Shown here in pieces: positions 19,365 through 31,069 of a stretch of DNA of 64,000 bases. Numbering within the stretch: the first letter of the stretch is position 1; every line of letters begins with the position of its first letter. A program made the position numbers and the translations under genes. The DNA is from Halomonas sp. NO4 (lineage in GTDB: Bacteria > Pseudomonadota > Gammaproteobacteria > Pseudomonadales > Halomonadaceae): assembly GCF_010994375.1 (NCBI RefSeq), contig NZ_WHMA01000001.1:24968-88967 (forward strand). The letters are read 5' to 3'. A model generated the notes under the pieces. The model made no database searches. It saw only the letters and a program-made list of their open reading frames with translations, and had not been told where the DNA came from.

Positions 19365-19383
<19 letters not shown>
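18943..19383 (+). CDS. nrdI: Flavodoxin-like NrdI protein
   Basis: A 146-residue flavodoxin-like protein that supplies the oxidant for assembly of the dimanganese-tyrosyl radical cofactor of NrdF. The FMN-binding pattern [17 protein letters not shown] is near the N-terminus, with [23 protein letters not shown] and [15 protein letters not shown] further on. The start is probably GTG at 18943, overlapping the nrdH stop; ATG at 18955 is the alternative. It overlaps the beginning of nrdE by 19 bases. The presence of NrdI identifies the system as class Ib, which can work with manganese when iron is short. Confidence 0.92.
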
Positions 19384-22521
<3,138 letters not shown>

Positions 22522-22527
22522 TCGGGC

Positions 22528-23295
22528 CTACAGGGCGACGGCAATCGCATGATGCGAGGTGGGATGCGGCATCACCTGCATGGGCAGGCCGTAGATGGCC
22601 TCCAGGGTGGCGCTGTTCATCAGCGCCTCGGGGGTGCCCTGAGCCAGCACTCGACCGCTGTGCAGCGCCAGCAGTTCATCGCAGTAGCGTGATGCCATGT
22701 TGATGTCGTGCAGCACGATGATCACGCCGAGGCCCAGCTCGTGGCAGAGCTGGCGCACCAGCGCCAGCACTTCCACCTGGTGGGCGATGTCCAGTGCCGC
22801 CAGGGGCTCGTCGAGCAGCAGGAAGCGGCTCTCCTGGGCGATCAGCATGGCCAGCCACACCCGCTGGCGCTCGCCGCCGGAGAGGGTGTCCACCAGCCGG
22901 TCGGCATAGGCCTCGGTATGGGTCAGTTCGATGGCTCGGTCGATGGCGGCCTCGTCCTGGCGGGTGTGGCGGCCCAGCAGGCCGTGCCAGGGGTAGCGGC
23001 CGAAGCCGATCAGCTCCCGCCCGGTGAGGCTCTCGGCGCTGGGCAGGTGCTGGGGAAGATAGGCCACCCGGCGGGCGAATTCGCGATGTCCCCAGTCGGC
23101 GAGGAGGCGTCCGTCGAAGCGGATCTCGCCACGGCTCGCCGGTTGCTGTCGGGCGAGCAGCTTGATCAGCGTCGACTTGCCGGATCCGTTGTGGCCGATG
23201 AGCCCGTGGATCTGGCCTTCGTGGAAACGGTGCTCCACGGGGTTCAGCAGGCTCTTGTCAGCAACTGCGAATGAGGCGCCCCTGACCTCGAACAT
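22528..23295 (-). CDS. fhuC: Ferric-siderophore ABC transporter, ATP-binding protein (FhuC type)
   Basis: ATPase of 255 residues from the start at 23295 (MFEVRGASFAVADK). Walker A GHNGSGKST, signature LSGGERQR, Walker B FLLLDEPLAALDI and the H-loop IIVLHDINMA are intact. It is the likely partner of the FhuB/FhuD genes on the same strand, which begin 4 kb further along; in E. coli the order is fhuC-fhuD-fhuB with no gap. Here the whole nrdHIEF operon, in the opposite orientation, lies between. A weak Fur-like sequence is upstream. Confidence 0.9.
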   Translation of the reverse strand: MFEVRGASFAVADKSLLNPVEHRFHEGQIHGLIGHNGSGKSTLIKLLARQQPASRGEIRFDGRLLADWGHREFARRVAYLPQHLPSAESLTGRELIGFGRYPWHGLLGRHTRQDEAAIDRAIELTHTEAYADRLVDTLSGGERQRVWLAMLIAQESRFLLLDEPLAALDIAHQVEVLALVRQLCHELGLGVIIVLHDINMASRYCDELLALHSGRVLAQGTPEALMNSATLEAIYGLPMQVMPHPTSHHAIAVAL

Positions 23296-23340
23296 GACGG
23301 TGTGTCCATGGTGATGAATGAGTCCGCCCCGCAAAATAAA

Positions 23341-23355
23341 CGATAAGCGTTCTCT
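23341..23355. promoter_or_regulatory. Weak Fur-box candidate upstream of fhuC
   Basis: CGATAAGCGTTCTCT matches the 7-1-7 Fur motif at about 9 of 14 positions. It lies about 45 bases before the fhuC start in AT-rich sequence. It is reported mainly because the gene is expected to be iron controlled. Confidence 0.35.
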
Positions 23356-23427
23356 ATTCCACCCCTGCCTGGCAAGAACTACTTGCGGGACCGCGATGGC
23401 GTATCGGTGGTGGGGTTGCTGCTTCCC

Positions 23428-23847
23428 TCAGGGGCGCCGCCAGGCGCTCAGGAAACGGCGAGCGGCGTGCTGCCAGGAGTGAGACGTCGCTTTGACCGGC
23501 GGTGCCGACAGTAGAGCAGTGGCGTCCTTCAGCGGTGCCATGATGGCGTCCAGATGGTGTCGGCAGAGCTGGCTGTTCAAGGCGCCCGGGCACTGAGCGA
23601 GCAGCAGTCCGCAGTGGTAGAGAGCGGTATCCAGCGCCTCTCTCACCTCCGGGAAGGCTGACGCCTCTGTCCGGGATTTCTGCAGCTCACGCGAGAGCAT
23701 GGTGATCAGGCTGGTGTCGAGCCAGCAGGGCAGCGAGTCGTTCGCCTTGCCCGCCATGGAGTGTTGGATGGCCTGAAAGGAGACGTACAAAAAGGTGCAC
23801 GTGTAGAAGAGCTGGGAGCGTTCTGCGTTCATGGCGACGGCTCGCAT
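23428..23847 (-). CDS. Hypothetical protein, possibly iron regulated
   Basis: A 139-residue frame (second possible start Met at 23832, MNAERSQLF). No family recognised and no clear domain or membrane segment. It is moderately Cys-containing (for example in LPCWLD, YHCGLLLAQC and QLCRHH) with a helical, Leu/Ala-rich middle. A good Fur-box candidate (23864-23882) lies directly upstream, and it stands between fhuC and the FhuE-like receptor, which favours a real iron-responsive gene. No ribosome site is obvious, and it could be an unused frame. Confidence 0.45.
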   Translation of the reverse strand: MRAVAMNAERSQLFYTCTFLYVSFQAIQHSMAGKANDSLPCWLDTSLITMLSRELQKSRTEASAFPEVREALDTALYHCGLLLAQCPGALNSQLCRHHLDAIMAPLKDATALLSAPPVKATSHSWQHAARRFLSAWRRP

Positions 23848-23863
23848 TCGCTGGGGATTCGCT

Positions 23864-23882
23864 GGAAATGAAATTCATTCTC
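23864..23882. promoter_or_regulatory. Fur-box candidate, 14 of 19 matches
   Basis: GGAAATGAAATTCATTCTC agrees with the 19-bp Fur consensus at 14 positions, one of the better sites in the window. It lies 17 bases before the start of the leftward hypothetical gene and 220 bases before the FhuE-like receptor, so it may act on the former or on both. Confidence 0.6.
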
Positions 23883-24006
23883 GAATGTAGCCGGAGACTG
23901 GCCTTCTGTCAAAACCTCTCGCTGGATGTAGGAGAGGGACCAAATGGTGAGTGAGGGGGCGACCGAGAAGTGGCGGACAAGTTCCGCGAATGTTGAAAGT
24001 GAAAAA

Positions 24007-24025
24007 AACAAGCATTATCATTCGC
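24007..24025. promoter_or_regulatory. Fur-box candidate upstream of the FhuE-like receptor
   Basis: AACAAGCATTATCATTCGC, read on the minus strand, matches the 19-bp Fur consensus at about 13 positions and keeps the core GATAATG. It lies 80 bases before the receptor start at 24104, a normal place for iron repression of such a gene. Confidence 0.6.
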
Positions 24026-24103
24026 GTCCGCTACAGAGGCATCTCGGCTTGCTTTGGAGAGAAGCCGGGACCATTCGCAACCACTGCATTCCTAGGCCGT
24101 TTC

Positions 24104-26281
24104 ATGCATCCCAAGACCCCACCAACTGTATTACATCCGTTGTCCCTGGCCGTGCGCCGGTGCTTGTTCCTGTCCCTTACCGGTGCCGCTATGGTTGCAC
24201 CGGCGGCTACGATGGCCCAGGAAACGGCCAATTCCCAGGAAAACTCGAATGACCTGGGAACCATCACTGTCGAGGCCGAGGCCCTGTCGATCGTCACGGA
24301 GGGGACTGAGAGCTACCGCGCTCCCCTTACCAGCACTGCCACACGGCTTGATTTGACGCCCCGCGAGACGCCGCAATCGGTCTCGGCGGTCACCCAGGCC
24401 CAGATTGAAGACTTCAACCTTGACACCATTAACGATGCCTTGGAGTCCACGCCTGGCGTGACGGTGGAACGGGTCGAGACGGACCGGACCTACTATTCCT
24501 CGCGGGGCTTCGAGATCTCAAACCTGCAGGTCGACGGATTGCGCCTGCCGATGCCCTACAATAACGTCCACGGTGATATCGACACCGCCGTCTACGACCG
24601 CATCGAAGTAGTGCGAGGTGCCACAGGGCTAATGTCTGGCTCGGGCAATCCGGCGGCCACCGTCAATTTCATCCGCAAGCGTCCGACTGATTCGCCCCAA
24701 GCTTCAGTTTCGGGCACTCTGGGCAGTTGGGATCGCCGTCGCTTGGAGTTAGATGTTTCCGGCCCCCTCGACGATGAGGGGCGGGTACGTGGGCGCCTGG
24801 TGGCTGCGGGCCTGGATACCGATTCCTATCTGGATCGACTGCATCGGGAGCGCGGAGTGCTCTATGGCGTGCTGGAGGCCGACCTCACCGACAGTACCCA
24901 ATTGGCTCTGGGCCATACCTGGCAAAACAACAATACCGACAGCAACATGTGGGGAGCCTTGCCGCTCTACGATTCCGCCGGCAGCCCCACAAACTATGAC
25001 CGTTCGACCTCCCCGGCGCCCGACTGGTCCTATTGGGACGGCGAGACCCATCGCAGCTTCGTTGAGTTGACCCAGCGGCTCTCCGATAACTGGTCGATAA
25101 AGGGCACTGTCACTCACTTAGACATGCTGTCTGATACCAAGCTGTTCTACATTGGTACTGTTCCAGACGCCTCGACGGGCCGAATCCCCAACAGCTTCTA
25201 CTTGAGCAAGTTTGACCGTCACCTCGAGCAGTGGGTTGCTGATATCCATGCCAAGGGGAATATCGAGGCATTCGGTCGCACCCATCAGCTGGTACTGGGC
25301 TCTGACTGGAGCCAGAGTCGTGTCCAGCAGAGCTCACTCTACGCGGCGGCCACGGAGGATCTTCCCCCGTTGGACGAATGGGATGGTAGCTATCCAGAGC
25401 CAGAGTTTGGTGATCCCGACTTTGTCCATGATGTCACTTTCAAGGAGCGCAGCCTCTACAGTGCGGGTAAGCTAGACTTGGCCAACCGCTGGACGGCGGT
25501 GGTCGGCGCTCGTCTCAGCTGGCTGGATCATGTGGGCGAGCAATATGGGAGCTCTCAGGACACCACGCTGGACAACGAGCTGACGCCCTACGCCGGCCTG
25601 ATCTACGACGTTACTGACCAGGCCTCGCTCTACGCCAGCTACACCGAGATCTTTAATCCTCAGACTGCGACCGATCGTAACGGTGATTTCCTCGATCCCA
25701 TTGAGGGCACGAGCTACGAGGTCGGGATCAAGGCCGACGTTTTCGATGGCGGAGCCGATGCGGCCCTGGCGCTGTTCCGCACCGAGCAAAACAACGTGGC
25801 TCAACTTGTCGGCAACATTGGTGGCCGTGACGTTTATGAAGGTGCCGACGGTATTACCAGCGAGGGCGTGGATGTGACGCTGGCCGGTGAGCTGACTCCG
25901 GGCTGGCAGGCCAGTGTCGGTTACACATACCTGGAGATCGAAGACGCAGAGGGCGAGGCCACCAATACCTATATCCCTCGCAACATGGTGCGGGCCACTA
26001 CCAGCTACCGGCCTGCATCACTGGATGCGCTCAAGGTTGGTGCCCGCGTACGCTGGCAGGACGATATCGAACGTGAGCGCGACTTTGATGACAGCAAGAC
26101 TCGTCAGGAGGCCTATGCCCTGGTCGACCTGATGGCCAGCTACGATATCAACGAGAACCTGACCGCCTCGCTGAACCTCAACAACGTCACCGACGAGAAG
26201 TACCTCACGAGTCTCAAGTGGGACCAAGGGTTCTACGGCGCACCGCGCCACGTGATGGCGAATCTGACCTGGAGATATTAA
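24104..26281 (+). CDS. TonB-dependent siderophore receptor (FhuE/FpvA type)
   Basis: Outer-membrane receptor of 725 residues. The start at 24104 gives a signal peptide (residues 1-39, core LFLSLTGAAMVAPAATMAQ); the frame is open upstream without conservation. A TonB-box-like GTITVEA is followed by the plug: TPRETPQSVSAVTQAQIEDFN, SRGFEISNLQVDGLR and RIEVVRGATGLMSGSGNPAA, which are typical of FhuE/FpvA. The barrel ends in MANLTWRY with a C-terminal aromatic residue. Probable substrate: a hydroxamate-type or mixed ferric siderophore. It is the only intact receptor in the window. Third-position A/T use looks higher than in its neighbours, suggesting later acquisition. Confidence 0.92.
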   Translation: MHPKTPPTVLHPLSLAVRRCLFLSLTGAAMVAPAATMAQETANSQENSNDLGTITVEAEALSIVTEGTESYRAPLTSTATRLDLTPRETPQSVSAVTQAQIEDFNLDTINDALESTPGVTVERVETDRTYYSSRGFEISNLQVDGLRLPMPYNNVHGDIDTAVYDRIEVVRGATGLMSGSGNPAATVNFIRKRPTDSPQASVSGTLGSWDRRRLELDVSGPLDDEGRVRGRLVAAGLDTDSYLDRLHRERGVLYGVLEADLTDSTQLALGHTWQNNNTDSNMWGALPLYDSAGSPTNYDRSTSPAPDWSYWDGETHRSFVELTQRLSDNWSIKGTVTHLDMLSDTKLFYIGTVPDASTGRIPNSFYLSKFDRHLEQWVADIHAKGNIEAFGRTHQLVLGSDWSQSRVQQSSLYAAATEDLPPLDEWDGSYPEPEFGDPDFVHDVTFKERSLYSAGKLDLANRWTAVVGARLSWLDHVGEQYGSSQDTTLDNELTPYAGLIYDVTDQASLYASYTEIFNPQTATDRNGDFLDPIEGTSYEVGIKADVFDGGADAALALFRTEQNNVAQLVGNIGGRDVYEGADGITSEGVDVTLAGELTPGWQASVGYTYLEIEDAEGEATNTYIPRNMVRATTSYRPASLDALKVGARVRWQDDIERERDFDDSKTRQEAYALVDLMASYDINENLTASLNLNNVTDEKYLTSLKWDQGFYGAPRHVMANLTWRY

Positions 26282-26306
26282 TCTCCGGCGAATATGTCCG
26301 CAAACG

Positions 26307-26336
26307 ATGGCTCGCTGAAAACAGCGGGCCATTGCT
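26307..26336 (+). terminator. Terminator of the FhuE-like receptor gene
   Basis: An 11-bp stem (26307-26317 with 26322-26332, one G-T pair) with an AAAA loop and a short T-rich tail (TTGCTTT), 25 bases after the receptor stop. It also sits between two convergent genes, as fhuF ends at 26370. Confidence 0.8.
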
Positions 26337-26369
26337 TTATGTATGCCGAATGGCTAACCGCAGAGTCTT

Positions 26370-27104
26370 TTAGGCAGAGCGAGCTTTCTGGCGACAAACC
26401 TCTAACGGACAGTTGCCGCAATAACCCAGGTCGTCGATCAAGTAGCGGATGCAGCACATGCGTCGAACCCGCTGCGATTGCCCGTCGCTCGGGTCGTGGT
26501 AGCGCACGGGTTGATACAGTGGGTTGCGTCGGCCATCGGCCAGCTGGCGACGTTCGAGCAGTTCGAAGGCGGGCTTGGCACTGTCGGGGCGGGCCAGCGG
26601 ATGGGTGGAGATGGCATGGGCGAAATGCTCGAAGACGTTGCCGGCATTGCTCCAGAAAACCCGTGGCGAGGCGCCCGAGCAGCTGGCCAGGGTGTCGATG
26701 AGCGGGGCGAGATGGCCGTCGAGCAGGGTGCTGAAGCGTCTTGCCAACGCCCCGGACGCCAGCGGTTCCCCTTCATCGGCAATGGCCAGGCGTTCGGTCT
26801 GCCCGTCCTCGGTCTGGTGGAGGCCGGTCCGTTCCAGGTCGAGCGGCAGGTCGCGGCTCAGCAGCAGGTTGGCGGCAAGCCCCGGGGCGAGCAGGGCGCT
26901 GAAGTGCCACTTCGACCACAGCGAGGCCACTGCGCGGGGGTCGCCGCCGGGATAGCGAGACGCGAACCGCTCGAGCAGGGTGTCCAACCAGGCGGCATCG
27001 CTCAGGTGTCGCGCCGGTGACAGCGCGGGATCGTCGTGACCCAGTGACGGCGGCGTCATCGCAGCCAGCGGGCCACGATAGAGTGATGCCAGCAGGGCGC
27101 TCAC
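26370..27104 (-). CDS. fhuF: Siderophore-iron reductase FhuF
   Basis: A 244-residue cytoplasmic protein with the FhuF C-terminal cluster signature: Cys217 and Cys218, ten residues, Cys229, two residues, Cys232 (CCIRYLIDDLGYCGNC). This set binds an unusual [2Fe-2S] cluster in E. coli FhuF, which reduces hydroxamate-type ferric siderophores so iron can be released. An extra Cys237 follows. Its presence supports hydroxamate substrates for the Fhu-type importer and FhuE-like receptor nearby. It is a single leftward gene with a possible Fur box about 165 bases upstream. Confidence 0.93.
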   Translation of the reverse strand: MSALLASLYRGPLAAMTPPSLGHDDPALSPARHLSDAAWLDTLLERFASRYPGGDPRAVASLWSKWHFSALLAPGLAANLLLSRDLPLDLERTGLHQTEDGQTERLAIADEGEPLASGALARRFSTLLDGHLAPLIDTLASCSGASPRVFWSNAGNVFEHFAHAISTHPLARPDSAKPAFELLERRQLADGRRNPLYQPVRYHDPSDGQSQRVRRMCCIRYLIDDLGYCGNCPLEVCRQKARSA

Positions 27105-27265
27105 GAGGGGAGCCCCGCCAGCACGACGTGAGAAACGATCAGGCCGCCCGTCTGAGCGGCCCGGTGAGCACCGGCATGGGGATCCATTCTGTCTTCCAGT
27201 GATCGGGTCAGGGGCTAGGCGTTGGACCTAGTTTGACCACCTAGGATATCACCGATGCCATTAAT

Positions 27266-27284
27266 ATCAATGATAAGGATTCGT
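27266..27284. promoter_or_regulatory. Fur-box candidate upstream of fhuF
   Basis: ATCAATGATAAGGATTCGT shares about 11 of 19 positions with the Fur consensus, including AATGATAA. It sits in an AT-rich stretch of the 245-base gap between fhuF (start 27104) and the end of the MttB-family gene. Iron control of fhuF would be expected. Confidence 0.45.
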
Positions 27285-27349
27285 ATTATATCGGTGTGAG
27301 CAACGCCTTGCCCGATGCGAGCGGCCGGCTCAGGCCGACCGCGTGCGCG

Positions 27350-28906
27350 TCACACATTGGAGTCGGGGAAAGCGGCCTTGCGCGTGGCCATGTAGGCCTG
27401 CAACGCTTCGTCGACCGCCGGGTCGAGGGGCGGGGCTTCGTACTCGGCGAGCAGCGTCTTCCAGCGGGCGTTGGCACGCTGGGCCATGTCCAGCCGGCCG
27501 TCGGCGTTCCACTGCTCGAAGCTGTTGTTATCGGTGATCGGCGAGCGATAGAAGGCCTCCTTGAAGTTGGCCTGGGTATGGGCGCAGCCCAGGAAGTGCT
27601 TGCCGGGGCCGACCTCGCGGATGGCGTCCATGGCCTGGCCGTTCTCCGAGAGGTCCACTCCCTTGAGCAGGGTCTGCATCATGCCGGCCTGGTCGGCGTC
27701 CATGACGAACTTCTCGTAGCCCATGGCCAGGCCGCCCTCCAGCCAGCCCGCTGAGTGCAGGGCGAAGTTGACCCCGCCCAGGGTGGTCGGCAGCAGGGTG
27801 TTGGCGCTTTCGCTGGCGGCCTGGGCATCGGGCAGCTTGGAGGCAGTGAGGGAGCCGCCGGAGCGGAAAGGCACGCCGAGGCGGCGGGCCAGTTGGGCCA
27901 TGACGTAGAGAACCAGCGCCGGCTCCGGGGTGCCGAAGGTGGGCGCGCCGGACTGCATCGACATGGAGCTCGCGAAGCTGCCCATCACCACCGGCGCGCC
28001 GGGGTTGACCAGCTGTACGAAGGCCATGCCGGCCATGGCCTCGGCCAGGGTCTGGGCGGCGGTGCCGGCGACGGTGACCGGGGACATGGCGCCCGCCAGG
28101 ATGAAGGGGGTAATGATGCAGGCCTGGTTGGCGCGCGCATAGACCTTGGCGGCACCCAGCATGGTGTCGTCGAAGGTCATCGGCGAGTTGGCGTTGATCA
28201 GGCTGATCACGCAGGTACGCGGCTTGTCGGTCTCGGGGTCGATCCACCGCTCGCCGAACAGGATCCTGGCCATCTCCACCGTGTCCCGGGCGCGATCCGG
28301 GTGCGTCACCGACCCCATGAATGCTTTGTCCGAGTACTTCATGTGGGTGTAGAGCATGTCCAGGTGACGCTTGTTGACCGGCAGGTCGACCGGCTCGCAG
28401 ATGGTGCCGCCGGAGTGGTGCAGGCTCGGTGACAGGTAGGCGAGCTTGACGAAGTTCTGGAAGTCCTCGAGCGTGCCGTAGCGGCGCCCCTTGTCGATGT
28501 CGTAGACGAACGGGCAGCCGTAGGCGGGCACATGGACGGTATGGGCACCGCCGATCTCCACGTTGCGCGCCGGGTTGCGCGCCTGCTGGGTGAACTGGCG
28601 GGGCGCGCTGTCCTGGATCAGTCGGAGGCACAGGCCGCGTGGCATGCGCACCCGCTCGCCCTGCACGTCGGCACCGGCATCGCGCCACAGCTGCAGGGCT
28701 TCCGCGTCGCCGCGAAAGTCGATCCCCACTTCCTCGTGGATGGTGTCGGCGTTGTGCTCGATGAGCGCCAGTCCCTCCTCGTCGAGCACCTCGAAGTAGG
28801 GAATCCGGCGGGTGGCGTAGGGCAGGACTTCAGCCTGAACGGCGCCCAGGCCGCTGCGGCGGGCGCTGCTGGCGCGGGTACGGCGGCGTGCGGTGGGTGC
28901 GGTCAT
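27350..28906 (-). CDS. MttB-family corrinoid-dependent methyltransferase (non-pyrrolysine)
   Basis: A 518-residue member of the trimethylamine methyltransferase (MttB) superfamily, start MTAPTARRRTR at 28906. The frame has no internal amber codon, so it belongs to the non-pyrrolysine group, whose known members demethylate glycine betaine, proline betaine or carnitine. TIM-barrel features include SLHHSGGTICEPVD, GSVTHPDRARD and VMGSFASSMSMQSGAPTFGTPE. The N-terminus is Arg-rich (six Arg in the first 17 residues). It lies just downstream of purU-folD and is divergent from the corrinoid protein operon, so it would transfer a methyl group from a quaternary amine to that corrinoid protein. The exact substrate is unknown; sarcosine oxidase genes in the window suggest glycine betaine. 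Confidence 0.9.
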   Translation of the reverse strand: MTAPTARRRTRASSARRSGLGAVQAEVLPYATRRIPYFEVLDEEGLALIEHNADTIHEEVGIDFRGDAEALQLWRDAGADVQGERVRMPRGLCLRLIQDSAPRQFTQQARNPARNVEIGGAHTVHVPAYGCPFVYDIDKGRRYGTLEDFQNFVKLAYLSPSLHHSGGTICEPVDLPVNKRHLDMLYTHMKYSDKAFMGSVTHPDRARDTVEMARILFGERWIDPETDKPRTCVISLINANSPMTFDDTMLGAAKVYARANQACIITPFILAGAMSPVTVAGTAAQTLAEAMAGMAFVQLVNPGAPVVMGSFASSMSMQSGAPTFGTPEPALVLYVMAQLARRLGVPFRSGGSLTASKLPDAQAASESANTLLPTTLGGVNFALHSAGWLEGGLAMGYEKFVMDADQAGMMQTLLKGVDLSENGQAMDAIREVGPGKHFLGCAHTQANFKEAFYRSPITDNNSFEQWNADGRLDMAQRANARWKTLLAEYEAPPLDPAVDEALQAYMATRKAAFPDSNV

Positions 28907-28943
28907 GGGCGTCTCCGATGCTGTGGGGGATTGGCTGCGCGAA

Positions 28944-29864
28944 TCAGGCCGGGGAGGTCGCCGCGTCACCCCAGGCCCGCGACAGGATGTCATCGGGAAC
29001 GGGGACGCCGTGCTGGCGGCAGGCGGCGTGCAGGGTGTTGAGCAGCAGGCAGGCGATGGTCATGGGCCCGACGCCGCCGGGTACCGGGGTGATGGCGCCG
29101 GCCACCTGGCTGGCGCTGGCGAAATCCACGTCGCCGACCAGGCGTGTGCGCCCCTCCTCGGCGACGCGGTTGATGCCCACGTCGATCACCGTGGCGCCGG
29201 GCTTGATCCAGTCGCCCCGCACCAGGCCCGGGCGGCCCATGGCAGCGACCAGGATATCCGCCTGGCGACACAGGGCCGCGAGGTTGTCGGTGCGCGAGTG
29301 GGCCACGGTGACCGTGCAGTGCTCGCGCAGCAGCAGGCTCGCCAGCGGCTTGCCGACGATGTTGGAACGGCCCAGCACCACGGCATGTCGGCCGCTCAGC
29401 TCGCCCAGCTGATGCTTGAGCAGCAACAGGCAGGCCAGCGGAGTGCAGGGCACCAGCGACGGGTTGCCGGTCGCCATCAGGCCCACGTTGAGGGGATGGA
29501 AGCCGTCGATGTCCTTGTCCGGTGCAATGGCCCGAATCACCTGCGCCTGGCTCACCTGCGACGGCAGCGGCAGCTGGACCAGAATGCCGTGCACTCGCGG
29601 GTCGCGGTTGAGTCGCTTGATCAGCTCGAGCAGCTCGGCTTGCGTCACTCTGTTGGCCAAACGGGACTCGAACGAGGCCATGCCGGCCTCGCAGGCCTGG
29701 GTGGCCTTGTTGCGCACGTAGACCTGGCTGGCCGGATCTTCCCCGACCAGGATCACGGCCAGGCCCGGTGTGATCCCATGGCGCTCACGCAGACGACTCA
29801 CCTGCTGTCCGAGTTCCTCGCGCAGCCGTGTCGCCAGCGTCTTGCCATTGATCAGCGCAGGCAT
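28944..29864 (-). CDS. folD: Bifunctional methylene-THF dehydrogenase / methenyl-THF cyclohydrolase
   Basis: FolD of 306 residues, start [11 protein letters not shown] at 29864. The protein has the catalytic region [16 protein letters not shown] (YxxxK motif), [14 protein letters not shown], the NADP-binding part [16 protein letters not shown], and [17 protein letters not shown]. It converts 5,10-methylene-THF to 10-formyl-THF. It lies between purU (14 bases upstream) and the MttB-family gene (37 bases downstream), so it probably serves oxidation of methyl groups in this locus in addition to any housekeeping folD. It is somewhat longer at the C-terminus than the usual 285 residues. Confidence 0.95.
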   Translation of the reverse strand: MPALINGKTLATRLREELGQQVSRLRERHGITPGLAVILVGEDPASQVYVRNKATQACEAGMASFESRLANRVTQAELLELIKRLNRDPRVHGILVQLPLPSQVSQAQVIRAIAPDKDIDGFHPLNVGLMATGNPSLVPCTPLACLLLLKHQLGELSGRHAVVLGRSNIVGKPLASLLLREHCTVTVAHSRTDNLAALCRQADILVAAMGRPGLVRGDWIKPGATVIDVGINRVAEEGRTRLVGDVDFASASQVAGAITPVPGGVGPMTIACLLLNTLHAACRQHGVPVPDDILSRAWGDAATSPA

Positions 29865-29878
29865 GCTCCCTCCTTGCG

Positions 29879-30757
29879 TCAGCGAAACACCACGGTCTTG
29901 TTGCCGTTGGTGAAGACGCGGTGTTCCAGGTGGTAGCGCACCGCCCGTGACAGCGCCATGTTCTCGGCATCGCGACCCACGGCGGCCAGTTGGGCCGGGC
30001 TGTAGGTATGGTCGACGCGCTCGACGACCTGCTCGATGATCGGCCCTTCGTCCAGGTCGGTGCTGACATAGTGGGCGGTGGCACCGATCAGTTTGACGCC
30101 GCGCTCGAAGGCCTGGTGATACGGCTTGGCGCCCTTGAATCCTGGCAGGAAGGAGTGATGGATGTTGATCGCGCGGCCGGCAAGTTCCTCGCACAGCTTG
30201 GGAGAAAGGATCTGCATGTAGCGCGCCAGAACGACCAGTTCCGTCCTCGTTTCCTCGATGAGTGCCAGCAGGGCGCGTTCCTGTTCCTGTTTGGTTTCCG
30301 GGGTAATGGGCAAATGGTGGAAGGGGATCTCGTACCAGTCGGCGAGCCGCTTGAGGTCGGTGTGATTGGAGACGATGGCCGGAATCGTCATCTTGATCTC
30401 GCCGGTGCGCTGGCGGTACAGAAGATCGTCCAGGCAGTGGTCGAATTTCGAGACCATCACCAGCACGCGAGGCGGCGTCAGGGTGTCGTGCATGTCCCAC
30501 GCCATGCCATCGAGCTCACCGACCCCGAGGCCGAATTCGGCCTTGAGGTCCTCCAGCGGTGGGGTGATTCCCGGAGTCGTGGAGAAGACACAGCGCACAT
30601 AGAAATTGCCGGTATCACTCTCGTCGAATTGCGCCATCTCCATGATGTAGCAGTTGCGCTGAGCGAGAAACGTGGAAAGGCGGGAAATGGTGCCGATGGC
30701 GCCACGGCAACTCGCCTTCAGCACGTAAACATTCTTTCCTTCGGTCATCGCGGACAT
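29879..30757 (-). CDS. purU: Formyltetrahydrofolate deformylase
   Basis: PurU of 292 residues. N-terminal ACT domain (residues 5-90: [32 protein letters not shown]), then a formyltransferase-like hydrolase domain with [21 protein letters not shown] and [15 protein letters not shown]. It hydrolyses 10-formyl-THF to formate and THF, which frees THF during strong one-carbon oxidation. It is the first gene of the leftward purU-folD-mttB unit. In Pseudomonas purU follows soxG; here it is 23 kb from soxG and inverted. Confidence 0.95.
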   Translation of the reverse strand: MSAMTEGKNVYVLKASCRGAIGTISRLSTFLAQRNCYIMEMAQFDESDTGNFYVRCVFSTTPGITPPLEDLKAEFGLGVGELDGMAWDMHDTLTPPRVLVMVSKFDHCLDDLLYRQRTGEIKMTIPAIVSNHTDLKRLADWYEIPFHHLPITPETKQEQERALLALIEETRTELVVLARYMQILSPKLCEELAGRAINIHHSFLPGFKGAKPYHQAFERGVKLIGATAHYVSTDLDEGPIIEQVVERVDHTYSPAQLAAVGRDAENMALSRAVRYHLEHRVFTNGNKTVVFR

Positions 30758-31069
30758 GGCGGCACTCGCTGGCTTGGCGGTTTTTGTTGGGGTCTGCCAG
30801 GCAATGTACTCCGGACTGGCCCGGCCGCATGTCTGCAGGCGACGCCAAGCGTCGCTGCCGCGACTCGGATTGGCAAGTTGGCAGAACGTGGAACCCTCGG
30901 TAAATCAGCCGTCTGCAAGGGGCGTTGGTGAAGGGGACGGCAAGGGGCGCATTGGCGTTTTTCGGTATGTGGGCGTCGCTGGTGTCAATGTCGACTGCGG
31001 GCCGTCGGCCTACGCTGCTGGGCAAGCTCACCTCGAGCGGCCGTACCCCACGACCGGGAGCGCAGTGCC
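30758..31069. promoter_or_regulatory. Divergent promoter region between purU and the corrinoid operon
   Basis: 312 bases without a supported gene. Both flanking operons start here, so it should hold two promoters and any shared operator. A perfect 7-bp inverted repeat with a 3-base spacer (GCGACGC-CAA-GCGTCGC, 30839-30855) is the clearest structure. No cobalamin riboswitch could be recognised by eye, and no transcription-factor gene lies in either operon. Confidence 0.4.

Noticed and set aside
27350..28906. Pyrrolysine-containing trimethylamine methyltransferase
   Set aside because: The frame reads through without any internal TAG codon, so pyrrolysine is not used. The gene belongs to the non-Pyl MttB group.
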